From the NCBI RefSeq assembly GCF_001656035.1, contig NZ_CP010029.1:4152074-4216073 (forward strand): a stretch of 64,000 nucleotides of DNA, in the 5' to 3' direction. Below, one piece after another: positions 21,065-29,016 of this stretch. Position numbers and translations under genes: made by a program. The stretch is from Yersinia entomophaga. Lineage in GTDB: Bacteria; Pseudomonadota; Gammaproteobacteria; Enterobacterales; Enterobacteriaceae. Each line of letters opens with the position of its first letter. Within the stretch, counting starts at the first letter, position 1. Under the pieces are notes generated by a model. It had not been told where the DNA came from. It saw nothing but the letters and a program-made list of their open reading frames with translations, and did not search any database.

Positions 21065-21856
21065 TTATTTCTTTTCTGATAAATCTTCCCAATTAGTTGA
21101 GCTGCCATTTATCAATTGATAGAGGGAAAGACCGACGGTAGAATCGCCAGTCACTTCGCTGATGAGTCCGGCAGCTCCCATGTCTCTCCATCCAATAATA
21201 TAATCCTCTCTTATATGGTGGAAAAGCTTCCAGGCATCTTTTTTTAGTACCGACCTGAACAGCGAACCGGCAGAAAGAGAAAGATCACCGATGGAGAAGG
21301 CGATATCACCGTCTTTATCATCGCCGCCCAGAATCCTTGCCGACTGCCGGTATACGTTTCTTAATGGTACTAGACTAGGATCTTCTCGATATAAAAGATA
21401 ATAGCCATTCTCCCATACGTTCTCTGAACCATGCAAAAGTAAAGGACTTCCCAAATAGGAGCATGCTGCCCCTAGGCTGGTATAACAAATCCCCCCGCCA
21501 CCAATTATTTTTAACCATCCGCTTACAAAACCAACCTGTTTCAAGATAATATTGGTTATTGAATTCTGTTCTTTTTTTCTTTCCACAATGGCATATAGCT
21601 TCGCATTTCCCATATGAAGAGACATGCTTACTTTTAAAAGAGATTGATATTGGTCATGAAGTTTTGTATTGGCTTCGGAAAATTGAAGTCGTCCTAATCT
21701 ATAACCAGTAACGCTGGCTTCTGCCATTTAATATTCATCGAAAATGAAATCACTAATAACGGCCCCATTATTTAAATATTGATAAGCAACATCTCTAGCC
21801 ATGCGGTTTATCTTTTCTCGCTCTCTTTCTAATGCCATAATCGCATAACTATCCAT
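21065..21856 (-). pseudogene. DUF4225 protein, cassette copy 1 (in-frame stop)
   Basis: Member of the enterobacterial DUF4225 family, function unknown. A strong AGGAGG site precedes the ATG at 21856; 42 residues (LEREREKINRMARDVAY...) end in TAA at 21728-21730. The next codon is ATG and the same frame continues for 220 residues, with a helical part (SLHMGNAKLYAIVERKKEQN) and a glycine-rich hydrophobic stretch (GGGGICYTSLGAACSYLGS). The other copies show that both parts belong to one protein. The 220-aa part may still be made from its own ATG. It is 2 bp downstream of the membrane protein gene, suggesting coupling. Confidence 0.75.
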
Positions 21857-21857
21857 G

Positions 21858-22176
21858 CTATCTCCCTCCTAATGAAAACAATACTTTAAAACTCCAGAAT
21901 AATTTTTTGAAAAAAGGAGTAAAGATGTACATTATAACAAGGCCTGGTAGGTATATAGCACTAAATGTTATAATTTCTCTACTATCCATCTTATTGATGA
22001 AGAATAAGTAAGTCAGTATTATACATAGCGAATACCAATACAAACCGGATAAGCTTAAAAAAAATTGCCAGCTAACGCTTGTTTTTTTATATTTGGCGAG
22101 TTTAATTAATGTGCCAGCATCAATTTGTTTCATTCCCAGCGCGATTAGTTTGTTTTTTTAGCTCGACATCATCCAT
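21858..22176 (-). pseudogene. Small two-helix membrane protein, cassette copy 1 (frameshifted)
   Basis: Paralogue of the intact 105-aa genes at 24055 and 36140. The true start is ATG at 22176 (MDDVELK) after AAAAGGAATTAAAC. A run of seven A near 22152-22158 has one A more than the other copies' reading requires, shifting the frame before LIALGMKQIDAGTLIKLAK. The rest, including two hydrophobic segments (LSGLYWYSLCIILTYLFF and AIYLPGLVIMYIFTPFF), is intact. Either a slipped homopolymer or a sequencing error. Confidence 0.75.
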
Positions 22177-22240
22177 ATGTTTAATTCCTTTTAAAAATAA
22201 GTATCTATGTTAGATAAACGTAGTCGTTCGCTTTAACCAG

Positions 22241-22598
22241 TTTTTATCCAACGGGCGAAAGTTTAACCTCCCCCCTCTCCAACCGCAAATCTACCCACCG
22301 CCCATGGGGAATATCCACCGCCTGGCCATTGCTGTAGCCGTCCCGTTTATTCTGGGCAAATGGCGGTGAGTTGGGGTGTTCGCGGTGATAAGTGCGGATG
22401 GTGATAACACCAGATTCATCCACTTCCCGTTCTAATTGAGCGTGAAAAGCGGATTGTCTTACAGGCCAAACACTTTATGCGAGTTCGTAATTAAACCGAA
22501 GCAGAATCACAACGGGGGCAATGAAGGTTAACGCAAGCCATGAGAAAACCTCAAAAGATCGCAATGTACATCAAATTCACACAACTGGAGTCATTATC
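22241..22598 (-). repeat. Left arm of a ~357-bp inverted repeat (IS1 end plus gene remnant)
   Basis: Nearly identical in reverse to 23624-23980; I count only around a dozen mismatches. On the minus strand it reads: an IS1-family end (GATAATGACTCC), the first codons of insA (MACVNLHCPRCDSA), then the 3' end of another gene finishing DIPHGRWVDLRLERGEVKLS-PVG and a stop, which leads into cassette copy 1. The insA fragment is internally deleted. Confidence 0.85.
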
Positions 22599-22857
22599 TT
22601 TTAGAATAAAGATTCACCGTCTTCTAACGGTAATGTTTTCGGAAAGAAGCACTTTATGTTCTATCGCTGCGGCTAAAAGGAGAGTTAGCCACTTGTTTTG
22701 TTCATGATCGAAACCATCAACCCGATGCGTTTGCGGCAATTTTTCGTTGGCCGGTTGCATTTTTACACGACAGCTACTAGGCCATGCTGAAAGCATGAGG
22801 ACAGTACGGCCTGATAATGTCTAAAGCGTGGGCAAGGTTGACGGAACCGTCTCAGCG

Positions 22858-23481
22858 TTACTCAGGGGCTTCATAGATATTGACGGTCATAGAACTGAAG
22901 ATGGAGTAATGTTTATTAAATACCGAGCTCATCCAGTTTTCAAACTCAACTGTGGAGGTGAAGGATAACTCGCCGAAATTTGGATCCATAAAGCGGATAT
23001 GGTCTTGCTCATCTTTTATACAGGCGACGGCATGTCCTGGTCCATCGTCTGGGGTGAGTAGATAACACATGTTGTAGCACCCCTTTTCGTCATTGCGTGC
23101 TAGGCTCATCGCTTGGGCAGCGAATTGGGGGGTAAAGTCTTCGTTGTTCACTATATAAGTACCAACGTGATTGAAGTGATCCTTCAGTTCATACTGGATT
23201 CTGGTTTGTGCTTCAGGGGGCGGTAGGGGGTGATAGTCATCGTTAAGATATTGAGATAATACCTGCCATTTGGCAGATGAATCGGCAAGCCAAGCGTAAA
23301 AACCCTCCCCCTGTGAATTCTTGACAAGATACTTTGCCGACATGGCCATGCAGACGCCGTTATCGGTCACATTGGTTTTAACACCAAACGCCTCATTGAC
23401 GCTCTTGGTAATCTCCGATTGATTGTAGCTGGTTTCTATATGACCAAAGATCGTATTCTGATTGGTGACATTGTTTATCAT
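22858..23481 (-). CDS. YopT-type cysteine protease (peptidase C58), putative toxin
   Basis: 207-aa protein with the catalytic triad layout of YopT/AvrPphB proteases: Cys44 in NGVCMAMSAKYL, His150 in DDGPGHAVACI and Asp166 in RFMDPNFGEL. The His-Asp spacing of 16 residues equals that in YopT (His258, Asp274). YopT cuts prenylated Rho GTPases off host membranes; LopT of Photorhabdus is similar. This protein has only 43 residues before the Cys, so the long N-terminal region of YopT is missing, and no type III genes lie nearby. Delivery route is unknown. It stands alone between the two arms of the inverted repeat. Family call is firm; substrate is inferred. Confidence 0.85.
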   Translation of the reverse strand: MINNVTNQNTIFGHIETSYNQSEITKSVNEAFGVKTNVTDNGVCMAMSAKYLVKNSQGEGFYAWLADSSAKWQVLSQYLNDDYHPLPPPEAQTRIQYELKDHFNHVGTYIVNNEDFTPQFAAQAMSLARNDEKGCYNMCYLLTPDDGPGHAVACIKDEQDHIRFMDPNFGELSFTSTVEFENWMSSVFNKHYSIFSSMTVNIYEAPE

Positions 23482-23623
23482 GGCTGAATCTCTACGTCCT
23501 TAATGTGCTTTATTTCCCTGAGTTCTCTATAACAAGTGAAGGGGCTCAGGTTGGTTTTACTTAATAATATTAGAATAATGAGAGTTCCACTTTCATATTT
23601 CGTCCGGTCTTGTTGCAAGAATC

Positions 23624-23980
23624 GGTAATGACTCCAATTGTGTGAATTTGATGTACATTGCGATCTTTTGAGGTTTTCTCATGGCTTGCGTTAACCTTCA
23701 TTGCCCCCGTTGTGATTCTGCTTTGGTTTAATTACGAACTCGCATAAAGTGTTTGGCCTGTAAGACAATCCGCGTTTCACGCTCAATTAGAACGGGAAGT
23801 GGATGAGGCCGGAGTTATCACCATCCGCACTTATCACCGCGAACACCCCAACTCACCGCCATTTGCCCAGAATAAACGGGACGGCTACAGCAATGGCCAG
23901 GCGGTGGATATTCCCCATGGGCGGTGGGTAGATTTGCGGTTGGAGAGGGGGGAGGTTAAACTTTCGCCCGTTGGATAAAA
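23624..23980 (+). repeat. Right arm of the ~357-bp inverted repeat (IS1 end plus gene remnant)
   Basis: Starts with the IS1-family end GGTAATGACTCCAATTGTG, continues with an insA start at 23680 (MACVNLHCPRCDSALV then stop), then the in-frame remnant RQSAFHAQLEREVDEAGVI... ending VKLSPVG. It leads into cassette copy 2. With the left arm it brackets about 1.03 kb containing the C58 protease gene. Confidence 0.85.
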
Positions 23981-24054
23981 GACCGATGAAACATATTGGC
24001 CGATGACTACATTTATCCAGTATAAACACTGATTTTTTAAAAGGACTTAAATGT

Positions 24055-24372
24055 ATGGATGAGCAAGAAATAAAAGACAAATTGGTTGGTCTTGGCATTA
24101 GTAGTTTAGATGCAATTACATTGATAAAAATTGCAAAAAATAAAAAAACCACTGTAACTCGAGTATTTATTTCAAATCATATAGGGCTATATATTGGCAC
24201 GGCGGCATTGGTTGGGGTTTATTTTTTATTTGCAAGTACAATGAGTGAGAAAGAATTGATTTCATTCTCTGCTGCTTATATACCTGTGCTGTTTATAATT
24301 TATTTTTTAACTCCGTTCTTGAAGGAGTTTTTTTGGAGTTTAAAAGTTTTATTCTCTTTGAAAGGAATGTGA
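24055..24372 (+). CDS. Small two-helix membrane protein, cassette copy 2
   Basis: 105 aa. A charged N-terminus (MDEQEIKDKLVGLGISSLDA, then IKIAKNKKTTVTRV) is followed by two hydrophobic segments at about residues 40-60 (GLYIGTAALVGVYFLFA) and 70-92 (SAAYIPVLFIIYFLTPF), so it is an inner membrane protein. Start supported by AAAAGGAC upstream. It stands directly before a DUF4225 gene, as in the other two cassettes, so the pair probably works together; function unknown. Confidence 0.75.
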   Translation: MDEQEIKDKLVGLGISSLDAITLIKIAKNKKTTVTRVFISNHIGLYIGTAALVGVYFLFASTMSEKELISFSAAYIPVLFIIYFLTPFLKEFFWSLKVLFSLKGM

Positions 24373-24373
24373 T

Positions 24374-24932
24374 ATGAGTAGCTTTACTCTTTCTGTCTTG
24401 GAAAGAAAAAAAGAGGAAATTAATCGTATCGCAGTAAATGTCGCATTTTTATATTTGAGTGATATAAGGCTACGAAGCGGGTTTATCAGCAGTAAAATCA
24501 ATTGGCAGACAATAACATTAGTGAATTCAAGCTAGGGAGATTGTCGTTCAGTGAGGTTATGTCTAACCTCCATGAGCAATACAAAATTCTTGAAGATAGA
24601 CATTTTGATTTGATGCTTGATAATGCTAAGTTATTTGTTATTGCCGAAAGGAAAAAAGAACAAAATTCTGCACTGAACATTATATTAAAGCAAGTAGGGT
24701 TTGTTAGCGGCGGGTTGCAGATAGTTGGCGGGGCCGGAATATGTAAAGTTAGCTTGGGAATGGCATGTGCTTCATTAGGTGTCCATTAATAGCCCACGGA
24801 GCATCAAACTTGAGTGAAAATGCACACTATCTTTTATTCCGTGAAGAACCGGAGGCAAGTTTTTTGCGGTATGCCTATCAGCATACTGCTATTGTGTTAG
24901 GAGGAACCAATCAGCAGGGAGATATAGCCTAT
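24374..24932 (+). pseudogene. DUF4225 protein, cassette copy 2 (frameshifts, IS-truncated)
   Basis: Starts 1 bp after the membrane gene (MSSFTLSVLERKKEEINRIA). Frame breaks near 24505 (before ADNNISEFKLGRLSFSE) and near 24785, where one C is missing before LIAHGASNLSENAHYLLF. The homology ends at GGTNQQGDIAY, where an IS6-family remnant begins. Clearly dead. Confidence 0.82.
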
Positions 24933-25492
24933 TTTGCCCATCTCTCTGACCCGAAATGTCTTCCGTCGCCTGCATTATCCCATCGATATTATTGTTCAGT
25001 GTGTCCCCTGGTATCTGGCTTACTCACTGAGTTTACGCAACCAAAAAGAGATGATGGCAGAGCGGGGTATTGTCGTTGATCATTCCATACTGCGTCGTTG
25101 GGTTATCCGCCTGGTGCCGCTGTTAGATAAGGTTTTTTGCAAAGCTATTCATCATCACGGCGAACCCGAGAGGGCGGCGATTGATAAAAGTGGTGCCAAC
25201 AGCGCGGTTTTGGCTATGCTCAACGCAGACAAACTCGATGAGGAAACGATTAACCTAAGACAAAGCAACTATCTGAACAACAACGTTGAGCAGGATCACT
25301 GCAACATCAAACGACGGATACGACACATACTGAGATTCAGCTCATCTCGACGGGAAAAGACAATTCTGGCCGGTATTGAACTAATACAAAAGGGCAATAC
25401 AGAACCTGCAAAGTGAGGGATTATCATCCGCGGAATACTCAATAATCGGTAACGCAACTTTTGCCAACTTCATGTCACTAATGCGACAGAGC
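24933..25492 (+). mobile_element. IS6-family remnant A
   Basis: Contains the start of an IS6-type transposase (RLHYPIDIIVQCVPWYLAYS ... HSILRRWVIRLVPLLDKVF) fused by an internal deletion to its end (NYLNNNVEQDHCNIKRRIRH), so most of the DDE core is gone. An open frame of 160 aa remains at 24934-25416. The right terminal repeat (ATGCGACAGAGCC) is intact at 25480-25492; the left end is lost in the DUF4225 gene. Confidence 0.82.
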
Positions 25493-25738
25493 CCTATAAA
25501 GAGCCATTTTGCTGAAAAGTGTCTCAATAAAGTTTAGATGTGGAAAACGTAACGTCGGGATGAGACAAAACAAACTCAGTGAGACAAAAATACAGTCTCA
25601 CTGAGTTGTCTATTTTAGGTTTACTCAAACAGGATAACAGCTACTCCTTCTCTGGAGTGGAGTATTTTATCTTACTAAAAATGAAACTCTCAGGGGCGGA
25701 AACATAATCCTGGTAAGCTCAATATCACTATCCTGTTA

Positions 25739-28636
25739 TTATGACCGGGGTAACATTCTGGCTTTGATGATATATCGGTGAGATGTTCCATATTGTTCTG
25801 GGTTGTCCATATAAGACCTTCCTTCAGGAAGGTATTGTAAAGATGTTATCTTCATCCTGTTGTATAATGGAAACGTCACTTCACCCTCGGAGGCATACAA
25901 TCCTTCAGAAACACCGGCGTGTCCTGGCTCAAGATCAAAGTGCCACATAATTGTTTTACCTGACACATAACCCATTTTAGGATCCTTAGCTGTAGACATT
26001 ATGAGGGGAGATTTTATTTCTAAATCCATTGATTTTTGTACAGTATCGCTCTTACCTTCAGATTCATTTATAAACTCAGCAAGCCAAGAATAACTATTAG
26101 ATATTACTGGCGTGTCTCCACGGAAGGTTTCGTTCACATCTGCTGAATGATACCCAGACCATTCAGCATCAATTTTGCCCAGAGTTTTCTGAACCTCTAT
26201 AAACTTGTCGTGACTAATATCTCTTGCTGCCGGCTTCATGTTTCTACCAATTTCAGCCCACTTGCTTATAAAGTTGTCCATATCGATAATTGAATCATAA
26301 TGACTGATATTAAGCTTCTGTAAGGCTATTGTGAATGAAGAATAGTATGGATATTCCCCCCCTTGCTGTTTATATAAAGCGGGGTCTTCCTTAATAACCC
26401 AGTTTTTCTTTGCTCCATTTTGCTGCCCGGGCATCGATGGTGGCGGCGGAGGGTTTCCTCCCGCCACCGGTGGCGGCGGCGGAGGGTTTCCTCCCATCAT
26501 CGGTGGTGGTGGCGGTGGATTTCCCCCCATCATCGGTGGCGGCGGTGGAATCATAGTATTGATAGGGATTCTTCCATCATTGTCCTTCCACGCCACCGGA
26601 TTATTCCGCACCATCCTGTACAGATTCAGCCCGTCCACCGAGCCCGCCGGGTCTGCACTTAGCCATCTGCCCGCCCACGGTTGGTAGTACCGGTAACCGT
26701 AGTAGTACAGCCCCGTTGCGTCCCGCTCCTTGCCTGAATACCTCACGGTCTTGTAGTTTGCCTCCACCGCGCTGCGAACCGTCCATACCGCTGTCCCGCC
26801 GTACGGATAGTATTCCTCCATGCTGATAAGTTTGCCGTCGCTGTCCAGCTCCAGCACGCTACTGCCGGTCAGGTTATCGTAACTGTAACGTACCTTGTCG
26901 TCAGTGATTCCATCCGGCCTGCCGCTCTCCCAGTGCAGCATCCGCACCTGCGCACGGCTCGCCTCACCCACAGTGATAACCTGCAGGCTTTCCGTTTCCG
27001 TATCGCCATTTTTCGCGCTGCGCAGTTCCAAGCCCGGAAGGTACAGCGCCCGCTGCGTCTGCGCGCTGTTACCGGTTTTCTGTACACTGACCTTCAGAAT
27101 GCGCTGACTACCGCCGTCATAGCGGTAATTCTCGCTGTCATCCGCACTGCCATCTCGCATCACCGGCGTTACCTTCAACAGCTCATTACGTGCCGTCCAG
27201 ACCAGGCCCAGCCCCGGCTGTAGCTGCGTCTGCTGGCCGCCCGCAGTGAACAGTGCGTCCACGTCTGCGGCGTTTTCGGTCAAGTTGCTAAGCACAGCCC
27301 GGTTGCTGCGGTTGCTTACGGTGATGTTGGTTGTGTAACCACTGCGTGTTGCCGGGGAATGGCGTATCTGCGTCAGGTTGCTGGCTTCGTCGTAGGTGTA
27401 GGTGCGGGTGTAACTGGTATATGCGGAGCTGTCTGTAGGAAAGGGGACGGTAGCTGACGGTAAACGGCTGCCCTGCTGTCCGACGTTTGCCATCTCGCGC
27501 CCGGTGGCACTGACCAGTTGGTACAGGCTGTCGTAGGTGTAGGTATTTTCCGGCACCACTTTCTGATTACTCCAGAAGCGGGTTGCTTCAGCATCATTGG
27601 TGATTTTCAGCACGTTGCCCACCGGGTCATACTCATAGCGCAGGTCCTGCAGCACCTTGGCACCCGAAGCGTGGCCGGCAGGTCGCTCCGTCCGGATGCC
27701 GGTCAGGCGCTGCGTCTCTGCCTCGTACGTGTACGTGATCACCACGCCGTTGCCGTGATCCTCGCGTTGCTTCTGCCCGGCGGCCGAGTACGTCAGGGAC
27801 TTCACGATAACCTGTTCCGTACGGTCCCTCACCGTCAGCCAACTGCCTGACAACAGTCCCGCCACGTCGTACCTCACGCGCTGAATATTACCTTTCGCAT
27901 CGGTGGTGGTCAGCACCGTCCCGGTGGCGTCAGCAGTGGTCAGGGTGACATACTCCTCGCCACTGAGCAGATCATTCCATGCAGAGGCACCTTCTCCTTG
28001 CCAGTCAGCCACGGTGTCCGGGTTATCCGCGTCCTTCAGCAGACGGCGGGTGACGGAGAGCGAGACGCCTGTCAGCGCTATGCTGTCTGTCTGCACCAGT
28101 CCTGCCGTATCGTAATGACGGACGCATAATCCCGCCAGGTTCAGAGTCTTCTCTGCGCCAGTATTGCCGGCATACACGAAGCGCTCCGTGATGCGGGCGA
28201 CTTCAGTGCTGATCTGCTCCGTCACGTTCAGTGGTCGACCCGGAAGCGCCGCATCCTCATACTGCCAGGTGCGGGTCACCGCCAGGCTTCTGTCCTCAGT
28301 GCCCTCATCGGTGGCGCTGATATGACTGACCACGATAAACGGTCGTCCGGCGACGTCGTTCAGACTGACGCTAGTACCGTTATCCGCCCCCTGTGTACGC
28401 AGAACGCCTCCGGCCAGGTCCGTCAGGTAGCTGAAATTTACGCGACCGGCGTCGTGCAGCCGCGGGTCGGCGCTCTGCGTCAGAAAGCCGCGTGCGTCGT
28501 ACTGGTGGGGTGTGATGCGTTCATTTGTCACCTCAGGGGCATCAGGGTGGCGATGGTACGCGATGTCGCGCGCGGTCAGGCCGCGGTTATCAAAGACCGT
28601 GACCTTCGGGGTTCTGCTGAACAACGATGTGCTCAT
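25739..28636 (-). CDS. TccC-like Rhs toxin subunit with C-terminal ADP-ribosyltransferase-like domain
   Basis: 965 aa, related to TccC/SepC subunits of insecticidal Tc toxins. Residues 1-690: Rhs/YD-repeat shell (start RTPKVTVFDNRGLTARDIAY), closing with the Rhs core (YYYGYRYYQPWAGRWLSADP, then NLYRMVRNNPVAW). In TccC this core self-cleaves and frees the C-terminal toxin inside the shell. Residues about 696-735: proline-rich linker with repeated NPPPPPPMMGG. Residues about 740-965: variable toxin domain with an R-S-E pattern of ADP-ribosyltransferases: Arg839 (TFRGD), Ser881-Thr (MSTAKDP) and Glu917-x-Glu919 (EGEVTFPLYNRMKITS). Proline linker plus such a domain recalls SpvB. AGGAGAATACC precedes the ATG. 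TcA and TcB partners are absent here. Family firm; toxin activity inferred. Confidence 0.88.
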   Translation of the reverse strand: MSTSLFSRTPKVTVFDNRGLTARDIAYHRHPDAPEVTNERITPHQYDARGFLTQSADPRLHDAGRVNFSYLTDLAGGVLRTQGADNGTSVSLNDVAGRPFIVVSHISATDEGTEDRSLAVTRTWQYEDAALPGRPLNVTEQISTEVARITERFVYAGNTGAEKTLNLAGLCVRHYDTAGLVQTDSIALTGVSLSVTRRLLKDADNPDTVADWQGEGASAWNDLLSGEEYVTLTTADATGTVLTTTDAKGNIQRVRYDVAGLLSGSWLTVRDRTEQVIVKSLTYSAAGQKQREDHGNGVVITYTYEAETQRLTGIRTERPAGHASGAKVLQDLRYEYDPVGNVLKITNDAEATRFWSNQKVVPENTYTYDSLYQLVSATGREMANVGQQGSRLPSATVPFPTDSSAYTSYTRTYTYDEASNLTQIRHSPATRSGYTTNITVSNRSNRAVLSNLTENAADVDALFTAGGQQTQLQPGLGLVWTARNELLKVTPVMRDGSADDSENYRYDGGSQRILKVSVQKTGNSAQTQRALYLPGLELRSAKNGDTETESLQVITVGEASRAQVRMLHWESGRPDGITDDKVRYSYDNLTGSSVLELDSDGKLISMEEYYPYGGTAVWTVRSAVEANYKTVRYSGKERDATGLYYYGYRYYQPWAGRWLSADPAGSVDGLNLYRMVRNNPVAWKDNDGRIPINTMIPPPPPMMGGNPPPPPPMMGGNPPPPPPVAGGNPPPPPSMPGQQNGAKKNWVIKEDPALYKQQGGEYPYYSSFTIALQKLNISHYDSIIDMDNFISKWAEIGRNMKPAARDISHDKFIEVQKTLGKIDAEWSGYHSADVNETFRGDTPVISNSYSWLAEFINESEGKSDTVQKSMDLEIKSPLIMSTAKDPKMGYVSGKTIMWHFDLEPGHAGVSEGLYASEGEVTFPLYNRMKITSLQYLPEGRSYMDNPEQYGTSHRYIIKARMLPRS

Positions 28637-28703
28637 GGTATTCTCCTGTTTATGATATGTAGCCGGTCAGGCTGCACAAGAAATAGCTTTGTCGCAGATT
28701 TAT

Positions 28704-28911
28704 TAATGGTCAACGACAATACCGCGCTCTGCCATCATCTCTGTTGGGTTGCGTAAACTCAGTGAGTAAACCAGATATCCGCGGCCACACTGAACAATAA
28801 TATCGATGGGATAATGCAGGCGACGGAAGACGTTTCGGATCAGAGAAATGGGCAGGTAATATTACAAAAAAAACAGCATGTTATATAACAATGCCTTAAT
28901 GCGACAGAGTC
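28704..28911 (-). mobile_element. IS6-family remnant B (left end)
   Basis: On the minus strand it begins near the terminal repeat GACTCTGTCGCATTAAGGC and runs through the same transposase start as remnants A and C (CCTGCATTATCCCATCGATA), stopping at 28704 just upstream of the TccC-like gene. Only about 208 bp remain. It could supply a promoter to the toxin gene, which reads in the same direction (inference). Confidence 0.78.
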
Positions 28912-28985
28912 TCCGCGAGTGCATAAAATTATAACTAAAATAGAATCTGCACCTGATATTCAACCACAGGTGCAGATGTTATTTA

Positions 28986-29016
28986 TTAAAAATTAAAAAT
29001 TAAAAATTAAAAATTA
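28986..29016. repeat. Short tandem repeat (TTAAAAA)4
   Basis: Four 7-bp units TTAAAAA plus a partial unit end exactly on the stop codon of the following minus-strand gene. Such tracts can change length by slippage, but here this would affect only the region behind the gene. Confidence 0.7.

Noticed and set aside
22614..22796. 60-aa minus-strand frame behind the C58 protease gene
   Set aside because: No recognisable family and composition typical of remnant DNA; not enough to call a gene.
26420..26662. Plus-strand frame rich in Arg, Trp and His within the TccC-like gene
   Set aside because: It is the reverse reading of the proline-rich linker and has no support of its own.
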